Assembly (NCBI GenBank): GCA_038258425.1
Contig: JBBSPV010000021.1
Coordinates: 1-63,713, forward strand
Source of the DNA: DATLGB01 sp038258425
GTDB lineage: Bacteria; Actinomycetota; Thermoleophilia; Solirubrobacterales; Solirubrobacteraceae
DNA length: 63,713 nucleotides
Direction of reading: 5' to 3'
Below the pieces are notes generated by a model, which worked only from the letters and a program-made list of their open reading frames with translations, made no database searches and had not been told where the DNA came from. The translations under genes and the position numbers were made by a program. Each line of letters begins with the position of its first letter. Position 1 is the stretch's first letter. Below are positions 35,720-44,317 of the stretch, in pieces.

Positions 35720-36918
35720 GCGGCCTCGTCCTCGCCGGGCAGCAGCTCCTCGTCCTCCGGGATCAGGTCGGTGCTCGAGCGCACCTGGTCGGCCGGCATG
35801 TGCAGCGCGTGGGAGATGACCTCCATGGAGAGCACGCCGACCATCCGGCCGGCGTCGTCGACCACTGGGCCGAACTGCGTCTCGGCCGACAGCAGGTAGC
35901 CCAGCGCGTCGCGCAGGACGTCGTCGAGCTCGACGACCGGCGTGGCCTCCGGCCCCGAGTCCGCCTCCACCGTCTCCCCCTGCAGCTCACGCTCGTCCAG
36001 CCAGTGCTGTGGCCGGCCCTCGTCGTCGAGCAGCATGGCCAGCTCGAGGTCGGAGTCCTCGATCCGCGTGCGCACCTCGCGCACCCGGTCGCCGACCCTG
36101 GCGTGCGCGACCTTCCACAGGTCGATGTCGCGCACGCGCTGCAGGGCCAGGCGCTTGAGCGCGCGGTCCGCGCCGACGAACTGCTCCACGAACTCGTTGG
36201 CCGGGTTGAGCAGCATCTCCGCCGGCGTGGCGTACTGGGCGAGCTTGCCCGGCGCGCGCATGACGGCGATCCGGTCGCCCATCTTGATCGCCTCGTCGAT
36301 GTCGTGCGTGACGAAGACGACGGTCTTGGAGAGCTTGGCCTGCAGCCGCAGGAACTCGTTCTGCAGCCGCTCGCGGTTGATCGGGTCGATCGCGCCGAAC
36401 GGCTCGTCCATGAGCAGGATGCGCGGATCGGCGGCCAGGGATCGGGCGACCCCGATGCGCTGGCGCTGGCCGCCCGAGAGCTGCGCGGGGAAGCGGTCGC
36501 GCACCTCGTCCGGGTCGAGCGAGATGAGCTCGATGAGCTCGTCGACGCGCTCCCGGATGCGGTCCTTGTCCCAGCCGAGCAGCTTGGGCACGGTGGCGAT
36601 GTTGTCGCCCACGGTGTGGTGGGGGAACAGGCCGGTCTGCTGGATCGCGTAGCCGATCTCGCGCCGCAGCTCGGACGGCTTGCGATCGCGGACGGACTGC
36701 TCGCCGACGAGGATGTCGCCCTCGGTGATGTCGATCAGGCGGTTGACCATTCGCATGGCCGTGGTCTTGCCGCAGCCCGAGGGCCCGACGAGCACGCAGA
36801 TCTCGCCGGCGGCGACCTCGAGCGACAGGTCATCGACGGCAGGGTGCTCCGCGCCGGGGTAGCGCTTGGTGACGTCGCGGAACTCGAGGCTCGCGGCGTC
36901 CGGCGTGGTTTCCGGCAC
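35716..36918 (-). CDS. Osmoprotectant ABC transporter ATPase with CBS domains
   Basis: A 400-residue ProV/OpuCA-like ATPase that energises betaine uptake. Walker A is GPSGCGKT (about 44-51), the signature is LSGGQRQ, Walker B is ILLMDEP, followed by HDIDEA. The C-terminal part from about 265 contains two CBS domains, which in OpuA-type systems sense ionic strength or nucleotides. The C terminus is strongly acidic (EDEELLPGEDEAA), also consistent with salt sensing. The start is a GTG with a GGGAG about 9-12 nt upstream. It is first in the operon. Confidence 0.94.
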   Translation of the reverse strand: MPETTPDAASLEFRDVTKRYPGAEHPAVDDLSLEVAAGEICVLVGPSGCGKTTAMRMVNRLIDITEGDILVGEQSVRDRKPSELRREIGYAIQQTGLFPHHTVGDNIATVPKLLGWDKDRIRERVDELIELISLDPDEVRDRFPAQLSGGQRQRIGVARSLAADPRILLMDEPFGAIDPINRERLQNEFLRLQAKLSKTVVFVTHDIDEAIKMGDRIAVMRAPGKLAQYATPAEMLLNPANEFVEQFVGADRALKRLALQRVRDIDLWKVAHARVGDRVREVRTRIEDSDLELAMLLDDEGRPQHWLDERELQGETVEADSGPEATPVVELDDVLRDALGYLLSAETQFGPVVDDAGRMVGVLSMEVISHALHMPADQVRSSTDLIPEDEELLPGEDEAA

Positions 36919-36940
36919 GTGACGTGATCTCCCGTTCGGT

Positions 36941-36980
36941 GGCCGGCTCCCTGCGCCGGCCGCTTCGGGCGGAGCTTATA
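36941..36980 (-). promoter_or_regulatory. Promoter and 5' hairpin of the osmoprotectant operon
   Basis: On the minus strand TATAAG (36975-36980) is the best -10 in the divergent gap. The predicted start lies about 50 nt before the GTG. The leader has a perfect 7-bp stem, GGCCGGC (36941-36947) with GCCGGCC (36955-36961), 7-nt loop, which could be an operator or affect translation. The -35 is poor. Confidence 0.4.
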
Positions 36981-37034
36981 CGCCCTTGAGGCGGGAGTGA
37001 ATGGCTTCGAGCGCCGGTGGGGGATACTGCGGCC

Positions 37035-38192
37035 ATGAGCGACCGCGAGCACGACGTCGTCTGTTTCGGGGCCACCGGCTTCACCGGCGGGCTCGTCGCC
37101 GAGCACCTCGCGCAGCACGCACCCCCCGGTGCGCGATGGGCGCTCGCGGGCCGCAACCGGGCCAAGCTCGAGGCCGTGCGCGCACGGCTCGGCGTCGACG
37201 TCGACCTGCTGCACGCCGACGTGGAGGACCCGGCGAGCCTGCGTGCGGTGGCCGAGTCGACGGCGTCCGTCATCACCACCGTCGGGCCCTACATCACCTA
37301 CGGGGAGCCGGTGGTGGCCGCCTGCGCGGCGGCCGGCACGGCCTACGTCGACCTCACCGGGGAGCCCGAGTTCGTCGACCGGATGTACGTCGCGCACCAT
37401 CGCCGGGCCGCGGAGACCGGCGCCCGCCTCGTGCACTCCTGCGGCTTCGACTCCATTCCCCACGACCTCGGGGTCCAGTTCACGGTGGAGCAGCTGCCCG
37501 AGGACGTGCCCATCGCGATCGAGGGCTTCGTCCGGGCCAGCGGCGGCGCCTCGGGCGGCACGGTGGCGTCCGCGATGCTCATCATGGCGCGTGCGCGGCA
37601 GGCGCGGCAGGCCGCGGCGGCGCGCCGGCGCCTCGCGCCCGACCCCGGCGGGCGCCGCGTGCGCGCCGTGCTGGGGCGGCCGCGCCACGACGGCGAGGAG
37701 CAGGCCTGGCTGCTGCCCATGCCGACGGTTGACCCCCAGATCGTGCGCGCCTCGGCACTCGCCCTGCCGCGCTACGGGCCGGACTTCTCCTACGCGCCCT
37801 ACCTCGCGCTCAAGCGGCTGCCGCAGGCCGCCGGCCTCGCGGGCGGCGTCGGCGCGCTCGCCGCCGTCTCCCACCTGCCGGCCGCGCGCCGGCTCGTGTC
37901 CAGCCGCCTGCCGGCCGGCGAGGGCCCCTCACCCGAGCAGCGCGCGAAGAGCTGGTTCAAGCTGCGCTTCCGCGGCGAGGGCGGCGGTGAGCGCGTCGTC
38001 TGCGAGGTCACGGGCGGCGACCCGGGCTACGGCGACACGTCGAAGATGCTCGCGGAATCGGCGCTGTGCCTCGCGCTCGACGATGTCCCGGCCGTCGCGG
38101 GCCAGGTCACGAGCGCCCAGGCCATGGGCCCGGCCCTGCGGCGGCGCCTGCAGCGCCACGGCATCGGCTTCGAGGTCGCGGCAGATGGGTGA
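37035..38192 (+). CDS. Saccharopine dehydrogenase-like/trans-acting enoyl reductase family protein
   Basis: A 385-residue NAD(P)-binding protein with a Rossmann start GATGFTGGLVAEHL (about 13-26) and conserved TTVGPY, DLTGEPEF and CGFDSIPHDLG segments. The last matches the mycobacterial Rv2449c/Rv2953 family, whose best-known member acts as a trans enoyl reductase in phenolic lipid synthesis. Neither polyketide synthase nor acyl carrier protein is nearby, so the substrate is unknown. GATACT lies 6 nt before the ATG, a leaderless signature. An ATG 18 nt upstream is less likely. Confidence 0.85.
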   Translation: MSDREHDVVCFGATGFTGGLVAEHLAQHAPPGARWALAGRNRAKLEAVRARLGVDVDLLHADVEDPASLRAVAESTASVITTVGPYITYGEPVVAACAAAGTAYVDLTGEPEFVDRMYVAHHRRAAETGARLVHSCGFDSIPHDLGVQFTVEQLPEDVPIAIEGFVRASGGASGGTVASAMLIMARARQARQAAAARRRLAPDPGGRRVRAVLGRPRHDGEEQAWLLPMPTVDPQIVRASALALPRYGPDFSYAPYLALKRLPQAAGLAGGVGALAAVSHLPAARRLVSSRLPAGEGPSPEQRAKSWFKLRFRGEGGGERVVCEVTGGDPGYGDTSKMLAESALCLALDDVPAVAGQVTSAQAMGPALRRRLQRHGIGFEVAADG

Positions 38193-38233
38193 TGGCGCGA
38201 GACCCGTGGTCGCAGGGTCGCGGGATCACCCAG

Positions 38234-38653
38234 CTAGCGCTCTGGTTCGAGCACGAAGATCTCGAAGGCCCGCGGCGGGTTGAAGACGACCTGGCTGTGG
38301 TAGTCGAGCACCCGGCGCCCGACGATCTCCTGGACCGCGGCCATGATCGTCTGGGCCATGCTCTCCTGGAAGGACAGGCGGTAGGCGCGCACGACGTCGG
38401 ACTTGCCGTCCGCCAGCAGGGTCTGCTCGTTGCGCGTGAGCCCGCCCTCCATCGCCACGAAGACGTAGTCGTCGAGCAGCCAGGCCTTGGCCGCCTCCGG
38501 CCCTTTGCCGTAGAACCGCTTCATCATCCCGACCAGCGCGTTGGCCAGGGCGGAGCGCACGGAGCCGTCGGACTCCTTCTCCGTCACCGCGTCGCCGACG
38601 CCGACGAGGTCGCCGGCCGTCGCCTGCGGGGGGAGCTCCGTCCGGTGGTCCAC
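38234..38653 (-). CDS. MpsC-like (DUF2294) protein
   Basis: A 139-residue soluble protein of the DUF2294 family, later named MpsC after a subunit of a staphylococcal membrane-potential system. The family features are GRGPxxAKAWLLDD-like (GKGPEAAKAWLLDD, about 49-62), RNEQTLLADGK and the closing IVGRRVLDYHSQVVFNPPRA segment. No MpsA/MpsB-type membrane proteins are nearby. The start is GTG, with CATACT 7 nt upstream. It faces the PEP carboxylase start across 32 bp. Confidence 0.8.
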   Translation of the reverse strand: MDHRTELPPQATAGDLVGVGDAVTEKESDGSVRSALANALVGMMKRFYGKGPEAAKAWLLDDYVFVAMEGGLTRNEQTLLADGKSDVVRAYRLSFQESMAQTIMAAVQEIVGRRVLDYHSQVVFNPPRAFEIFVLEPER

Positions 38654-38685
38654 GGTGGGGAGTATGGCGCCTTGGCCCTCGGGCC

Positions 38686-41466
38686 ATGCATCGACGGCCG
38701 CTGAACGGGCACCCTGTCGGCGTGACGGCGACGGACACCCACGCCGGGGCCCCGCGCACGTTCGCCGAGGACGAGGCGCTGCTGGCCGGCGTGCTCGAGG
38801 AGGTCGTGCGACTCGGCGAGGGCGCCGACGCCTTCGAGCTCCACGAGCGCGCCGTGGCCCTGGCGCGCGCGGCCCGCGCGGGCGAGGACGCCGCCGCCGA
38901 CGCGCTCGCCGCCCTCGTCGCCGGACTCGACCTCGCGGAGATCGGCGTGCTCGTGCGTTCGCTGACCCGGTGGTTTCAGCTCATGAACCTCGCCGAGGAC
39001 AACGAGCGGGTCCGGCGCCTGCGCCGGCGGGCGGCACGCGACGGCGGCGTGGCCGTCGGCGGGTCGCTGCGCGAGCAGCTGCGCCGCCTGGCCGATCGCG
39101 GGATGGACGCGTCCGAGCTCGAGGGGCTGCTCGGCGACGCCGAGCTGCAGCTCGTGATGACCGCCCACCCCACGGAGGCCCGGCGCCGCACGACGATCGA
39201 CAAGCTCGGCCGCGCCTTCGCGATCCTGCGCGCGCTCGACGCGTGCGACGCCGGCGCCGAGCAGGCCGCCGCCGCCCGTGGGCGCCTGGCCGCGGTCGTC
39301 CAGGAGCTGTGGGGCTCCGACGACGTCCGCACCGCCTCGCCGACCGTGCTCGACGAGGTCGCGGGCGGGCTGGCGTACTTCACCTCGACGCTCGCGGACG
39401 CGGTCCCGGCCTTCTACCGCGAGCTCGAGGCGGCGGCGCAAGCCGCCTTCGGCGCGCCCGTCGACGTCCCGCCGCTGCTGAAGTTCGGCTCCTGGATGGG
39501 GGGCGACCGCGACGGCAACCCGTCCGTGACGCCGGCGCTCACCGCCGCGACGCTCGACCTCATGCGCACGGCCTGCCTGCGCGAGCTCGAGGACCGCACG
39601 GGCGAGCTCGCCGCCCGGCTCTCGCTGTCCGAGCGGATCACCGGCCCGGTGCCCCGCCTGGAGCCGATGCTGAACGCCGGCGCCGAGCGCTTCCCGCAGG
39701 CCGCGGCCGCGCTCGAGCGCCGCAACGGCCGCGAGCCGTTCCGGCGCGCCCTCTCGCTCGTGCTCGAGCGGCTGCGCGCCACCCGCGCGGGCGCGGCCGG
39801 CGGCTACGGCGGGCACCGCGAGCTGCTCGCGGACCTCCAATGCCTCTCGGACGGCCTGCGCGACGCGGGCGCGCCCTACGTCGCCGACGGCGAGCTGCGC
39901 GACCTCGTCCGCTGCGTGCAGGTCTTCGGCTTCCACTTCGCGCGCCTGGACGTCCGCGAGCACGCCGGCCGCCACCGGGCTGCGCTGGACGAGATGTTCG
40001 CCGAGCTCGGCGTCCATGCGGGCTACGGCGCCGCGCCCGAGGCCGACCGGGTCGAGCTGCTGGCCCGGCTCATCGCCGACCACCGGCCCGTCGTGCCCAT
40101 CGACCTCGGCGGCTTCACGGCCGGCACCCGCGTGGTCGTCGAGACGTTCCGGACGCTGGCCGACGCGCTGGCCGGCCGCCACGCGCACGCCGTCCGCGCC
40201 TACGTGATCTCGAACACCACGAGCCCCGCCGACCTCCTCGAGGTCCTGCTGCTCATGAAGGAGAGCGGGCTCGCCCGCGCCGGCGGCGAGGACGCCAGGC
40301 TGCGCATCGTGCCGCTGTTTGAGGCCGGCGAGACGCTCGAGGCGGCGGCCGGCACCCTCGCGCTCGCGCTCGCGCAGCCGGTCTACCGTGCCGCCCTGCG
40401 GGGCGTCGGCGACCTGCAGGAGGTCATGGTCGGCTACTCGGACTCCAACAAGGACGTCGGCTACGTCGCCTCGGGGTGGGCCATCTACGAGGCCCAGCTC
40501 GAGCTGGCGGAGCTCTTCCGCGCGCACGGCCTGCGCTGGACGTTCTTCCACGGCCGCGGCGGGGCGGTCGGTCGTGGTGGCGGCCGGGCGAACGTCGCGA
40601 TCCTCGCGCAGCCCTCGGGGACCGTGGCCGGGCGGCTGAAGACGACGGAACAGGGCGAGGTGCTCTCCGCGAAGTACTCCGTGCCCGAGATCGCCGGCCG
40701 CGAGCTCGAGCTCACCGCCTCGGCGACGCTCGCCTCGACGTCGGACCGGCTCCCGCGGCCCGCCCGCGAGCGCCTGGACGTCTTCCGCGGGGTGATGGCT
40801 GGGATGGCCTCGAGCTCGGCCGCCCACTACCGCGCACTGGTCGCCGACCCGGCCTTCGTCGGCTTCTTCGAGACCGCCACGCCGCTGGACGAGGTCTCGC
40901 GCCTGCAGCTCGGCTCGCGGCCGGCCCGGCGCTCGCGGGCCGCCGGCGTCGAGGACCTGCGGGCGATCCCGTGGGTCTTCTCGTGGACCCAGGCGCGCAT
41001 CGTGCTGCCCGCCTGGTACGGGCTCGGGACGGCGCTCGCCGCGGCCGAGGATCAGCACGGCCTCGACGTGCTGCGCGAGATGCGGGCGGACTGGCCGTTC
41101 TTCGGGGCGCTGCTCTCCAACGCCGAGATGGCCTGTGCGAAGGCCGACCTCGCGATCGGCGCGCGCTACGCCGCCCTGTGCGAGGCCGAGGTCCGCGACC
41201 GGGTGTGGCCGCGGCTGCGCGACGAGTTCGCCCGCACCACCGGCGCGCTGATCCGGATCGGGGGCGGCGAGCGGCTGCTCGACGGCGAGCCGGTGCTGCG
41301 CGACTCCATCGACCGCCGCAACCCCTACGTCGACCCGCTGTCCTTCGTGCAGGTGGAGCTGTTGAGACGCCTGCGCGCGCCGGGCGGCGGCGAGGACGCG
41401 GCGCTCGCGCTGGCGAGTCTGCTGACCATCAACGGCATCGCCTCCGGCCTGCGCAACACGGGCTGA
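38686..41466 (+). CDS. ppc: Phosphoenolpyruvate carboxylase
   Basis: A 926-residue PEP carboxylase that makes oxaloacetate from PEP and bicarbonate, refilling the TCA cycle. The catalytic His161 is in TAHPTEARRRT, the Gly-rich loop is FHGRGGAVGRGGG near 622-634, GSWMGGDRDGNP lies near 266, and the C terminus is the expected RNTG. The length is normal. The start is uncertain: ATG at 38686 or GTG at 38722, both in frame and neither with a Shine-Dalgarno. The gene is monocistronic. Confidence 0.95.
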   Translation: MHRRPLNGHPVGVTATDTHAGAPRTFAEDEALLAGVLEEVVRLGEGADAFELHERAVALARAARAGEDAAADALAALVAGLDLAEIGVLVRSLTRWFQLMNLAEDNERVRRLRRRAARDGGVAVGGSLREQLRRLADRGMDASELEGLLGDAELQLVMTAHPTEARRRTTIDKLGRAFAILRALDACDAGAEQAAAARGRLAAVVQELWGSDDVRTASPTVLDEVAGGLAYFTSTLADAVPAFYRELEAAAQAAFGAPVDVPPLLKFGSWMGGDRDGNPSVTPALTAATLDLMRTACLRELEDRTGELAARLSLSERITGPVPRLEPMLNAGAERFPQAAAALERRNGREPFRRALSLVLERLRATRAGAAGGYGGHRELLADLQCLSDGLRDAGAPYVADGELRDLVRCVQVFGFHFARLDVREHAGRHRAALDEMFAELGVHAGYGAAPEADRVELLARLIADHRPVVPIDLGGFTAGTRVVVETFRTLADALAGRHAHAVRAYVISNTTSPADLLEVLLLMKESGLARAGGEDARLRIVPLFEAGETLEAAAGTLALALAQPVYRAALRGVGDLQEVMVGYSDSNKDVGYVASGWAIYEAQLELAELFRAHGLRWTFFHGRGGAVGRGGGRANVAILAQPSGTVAGRLKTTEQGEVLSAKYSVPEIAGRELELTASATLASTSDRLPRPARERLDVFRGVMAGMASSSAAHYRALVADPAFVGFFETATPLDEVSRLQLGSRPARRSRAAGVEDLRAIPWVFSWTQARIVLPAWYGLGTALAAAEDQHGLDVLREMRADWPFFGALLSNAEMACAKADLAIGARYAALCEAEVRDRVWPRLRDEFARTTGALIRIGGGERLLDGEPVLRDSIDRRNPYVDPLSFVQVELLRRLRAPGGGEDAALALASLLTINGIASGLRNTG

Positions 41467-41565
41467 GCGGGCGGCGGCCCGCGCGGCACGCCGGCCGGGA
41501 GGACAAGCCGGTGTGCGGGAACCTTGGCCCGGCGGCCCTCGCCGTGCGGTGGCCGTGCCCGCATC

Positions 41566-42438
41566 ATGGGCAGCGTGCCCGCCCGCGCCGCCATCGCCGC
41601 CGTGGCCGCGCCCTTCGGGCGTGACGTCGACGCCGCGCTGCGGCGGATCGAGCGCCTGCTCCACACCGCCCGCGAGCGGGGCGCCGGGCTGCTCGTGCTG
41701 CCCGAGAGCACGCTCGGCGGGTACCTGCGCGAGGCCGACGACGAGCACGCCGGCCTCGACCTGCCGCCGGCGCTGCACCGGGACGGCCCGGAGATCGCCC
41801 GGCTGGCCCGCATGGCCGGTGACGTCGTCGTCTGCGCCGGCTACACGGAGGCCGGGGCCGGCGGGCTGCATGCCTCGGCGGTGTGCGTCTCCGGCGACGG
41901 GCTGCTCGGCCACCAGCGCAAGGTCCACCTGCCGCCGGCCGAGCGCTTCGCCTACACGGCAGGGGACGGCTTCGCGGCGTTCGACACCCCCGTCGGCAGG
42001 CTCGGCATGCTCGTCTGCTACGACAAGCTCTTTCCGGAGGCGGCCCGCGCGCTGGCCCTCGACGGCGCGGAGATCATCTGCTCGCTGGCCGCCTGGCCGG
42101 TCGACCGCACGAGCCCCGCGCGCCGCACGCGGTCGGACCGCCAGACGCGGCACTTCGACGTCGTCGACCAGGCGCGCGCGGTGGAGAACCAGGTCGTGTG
42201 GGTGTCCACGAACCAGACGGGCCGCTGGGGCGCGCTGCGCTTCCTCGGCGGCGCCAAGGTCGTCGACCCCGACGGCGTCGTGCTGGCGCGCACGCAGGCG
42301 CGTGCGGGCATGGCCGTCGCGGAGGTCGACGCCCCGGCCGCGGTCCGCGCGTCACGACTGGCGATCGACCACCTCGGCGACCGCCGGCCGGACGCGTACC
42401 TGCCCGGCGCGGGCGCCGGGCAGGCCGCCGTCTCCTAG
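41566..42438 (+). CDS. Carbon-nitrogen hydrolase (nitrilase superfamily)
   Basis: A 290-residue amidase with the three catalytic residues of the superfamily: Glu (LPESTLGG, about 46), Lys (QRKVHLP, about 121) and Cys (LVCYDKLFPEA, about 156). The CYD-x-LFPE pattern is close to carbamoylputrescine-type and omega-amidase-type enzymes. The substrate is not determined. It is 11 nt upstream of asnB, suggesting joint nitrogen metabolism (inference). ATG at 41566 or GTG at 41575 could start it; a further in-frame ATG upstream at 41524 adds unrelated sequence. Confidence 0.87.
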   Translation: MGSVPARAAIAAVAAPFGRDVDAALRRIERLLHTARERGAGLLVLPESTLGGYLREADDEHAGLDLPPALHRDGPEIARLARMAGDVVVCAGYTEAGAGGLHASAVCVSGDGLLGHQRKVHLPPAERFAYTAGDGFAAFDTPVGRLGMLVCYDKLFPEAARALALDGAEIICSLAAWPVDRTSPARRTRSDRQTRHFDVVDQARAVENQVVWVSTNQTGRWGALRFLGGAKVVDPDGVVLARTQARAGMAVAEVDAPAAVRASRLAIDHLGDRRPDAYLPGAGAGQAAVS

Positions 42439-42449
42439 GCTGCAGGCCC

Positions 42450-43949
42450 ATGTGCGGCATCGTCGCCCAGCACGGGCCCGCCGCCCGCGCCGGCCTGGAG
42501 GACATGCTCGCGCGGCTCACGCACCGGGGCCCGGACGACGCCGGCACCCTCGAGCTCGGCGACACGTGGCTCGGGCACCGGCGGCTGTCCATCGTCGACG
42601 TCGGCGGTGGCCACCAGCCCCTGGCCACGCCCGGAGACACGGCGTTCCTCGTCGGCAACGGCGAGGTCTACAACCACTCCGCCCTGCGCCGGCGCGACGA
42701 CCTCCGCGCGGACACGTGGCTCACGCGCTCGGACAACGAGGTCGCCCTGCACCTCATCGACCGCGAGGGACCCGAGGCGCTGAAGGCGCTCAACGGGATG
42801 TTCGCCTTCGTCTTCGCCGGGGAGCACGGGCGCTTCGTCGCGGCTCGCGACCCCGTCGGCATCAAGCCGCTGTACTGGTCGTGGCACGGCGACAGCGTCC
42901 GCTTCGCGTCGGAGATGCACGCCTTCGACCCCGCGTGGCAGGACCAGGTCGAACCGTTCCCGCCGGGCTGCGCGTGGAGCCCGGAGGACGGGCTCGTGCG
43001 CTTCGCCCACGCCATCCCTGACCAGGTCAAGGAGCGGCCGGAGGATCCCGTGGCCGGCACGCGCGAGGTGCTCGTCGACGCCGTGCACCGTCAGATGATG
43101 GGTGACGTCCCGGTCGGCGTCTTCCTCTCGGGCGGGCTGGACTCGAGCCTCGTGGCCGCCATCGCCGCGCCCTACCTGCGCGAGCACGGCGGCATCCTGC
43201 AGACCTTCGCGGTCGGGACGGTGGACTCGCCCGACCTCGCCGCCGCCCGCCAGGTCGCGGCCTTCCTCGGGACCCAGCACCGTGAGGTCGTCTACGACGA
43301 GGCCGAGGCGCTCGCGGCCCTGCCCGGCGTCGTGCGGGCGATCGAGTCCTTCGATCCCGGCCTCGTGCGCAGCGCGGTGCCGAACTACCTGCTCGCCGCG
43401 ATGACCGCCGAGCACGTCAAGGTCGTGCTCACGGGCGAGGGCGCCGACGAGCTGTTCGCCGGCTACGCGTACATGCAGGCGCTCACGCACCCGCAGGAGC
43501 TCCACGACGAGCTCGAGCGCACGGTCGAGTCGCTGCACAACCTCAACCTCCAGCGGGCCGACCGCGTCACCATGGCCCACTCGCTCGAGGCGCGCGTGCC
43601 GTTCCTCGACCGCGAGGTCATCGACTGGTCCCTGCGCCTGCCGCCGGAGGCCAAGGTCCCGGGCGAGGGCGAGATGGAGAAGCAGCTGCTGCGGGAGGCC
43701 TTCGACGGCTGGCTGCCCGACGAGCTGCTCTGGCGCGTGAAGGCCGAGTTCGGCGACGGCTCCGGCGCCCGCGACGTGCTCAGCGACGAGCTCGCCGCGA
43801 CGGTCTCCGACGCCGCCTTCGAGGCAGAGCGCGGCGCGGTCGAGCCCGACCTGCGCACTCGCGAGGAGGTCGCCTACTACCGCATCTGGCGCGACCACCT
43901 CCCCGGCGTGAGCCCGGAGCGGACGCTCAGCCGCTTCGCGCGGGCGTAG
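42450..43949 (+). CDS. asnB: Asparagine synthase (glutamine-hydrolysing)
   Basis: A 499-residue AsnB: Cys2 (after Met) is the nucleophile of the class II glutaminase domain, with RLTHRGPDD and RLSIVD segments, and the synthetase domain has the PP-loop SGGLDSS (about 229-235), then GEGADELFAGY. Shorter than many bacterial AsnB proteins (about 600), closer to the archaeal/actinobacterial short type. TAGGCT lies 8 nt before the ATG, so asnB may also have its own leaderless promoter inside the nitrilase 3' end. Confidence 0.9.
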   Translation: MCGIVAQHGPAARAGLEDMLARLTHRGPDDAGTLELGDTWLGHRRLSIVDVGGGHQPLATPGDTAFLVGNGEVYNHSALRRRDDLRADTWLTRSDNEVALHLIDREGPEALKALNGMFAFVFAGEHGRFVAARDPVGIKPLYWSWHGDSVRFASEMHAFDPAWQDQVEPFPPGCAWSPEDGLVRFAHAIPDQVKERPEDPVAGTREVLVDAVHRQMMGDVPVGVFLSGGLDSSLVAAIAAPYLREHGGILQTFAVGTVDSPDLAAARQVAAFLGTQHREVVYDEAEALAALPGVVRAIESFDPGLVRSAVPNYLLAAMTAEHVKVVLTGEGADELFAGYAYMQALTHPQELHDELERTVESLHNLNLQRADRVTMAHSLEARVPFLDREVIDWSLRLPPEAKVPGEGEMEKQLLREAFDGWLPDELLWRVKAEFGDGSGARDVLSDELAATVSDAAFEAERGAVEPDLRTREEVAYYRIWRDHLPGVSPERTLSRFARA

Positions 43950-43991
43950 GCGGGCGCACGTCCACGGGTGCGGGCGAGGCAGCAAGACTTC

Positions 43992-44059
43992 CCAGCACGC
44001 AGGCTCGTCCGCAGCCGGTCGGTGCGCACCAGCCTCGTCAGGGCGAGCCCAGCCAGCAC
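43992..44059 (+). repeat. 68-bp direct repeat, copy 1
   Basis: Starts CCAGCACGCAGG and matches copy 2 at 64 of 68 positions, 227 bp apart. Each copy centres on the perfect palindrome GGTGCGCACC (here 44021-44030), a REP-like feature. Confidence 0.85.
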
Positions 44060-44218
44060 TTAGGGCAAGGAGTTGCGCCAAGGAGCTGATGAGGCCGGTT
44101 GGCTCGCCACGTCTCCGGCGGCAGCTGAGGAAGCCGGCCCATGCGGCGGCTGCGAATATCTCGCCTCGCTCACCAGCCGCCTGTACCGACCGCCGGACGG
44201 CCACGCACGACCTGCAAA

Positions 44219-44286
44219 CCAGCACGCAGGCGCGTCCGCCGCCGGACGGTGCGCACCAGCCTCGTCAGGGCGAGCCCAGCCGGCAC
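44219..44286 (+). repeat. 68-bp direct repeat, copy 2
   Basis: Second copy of the element, palindrome GGTGCGCACC at 44248-44257. Its end abuts the 3' end of the NagD-like gene at 44318, 31 bp away. Confidence 0.85.
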
Positions 44287-44317
44287 CCAGGGGTGCGAGC
44301 GGCTCCTACGCGCCGGG

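Larger units (their letters stand above)
43950..44317. other. Intergenic region with duplicated element
   Basis: This 368-bp gap between convergent asnB and the NagD-like gene carries no convincing gene. It holds two copies of a 68-bp repeat described separately, and some short ORFs without family resemblance or GC-skew of third positions. Nothing else is seen in it. Confidence 0.7.

Noticed and set aside
38584..42153. 1189-residue minus-strand ORF opposite PEP carboxylase and the nitrilase
   Set aside because: A shadow of two well-supported plus-strand genes; composition is repetitive and no domain is seen.
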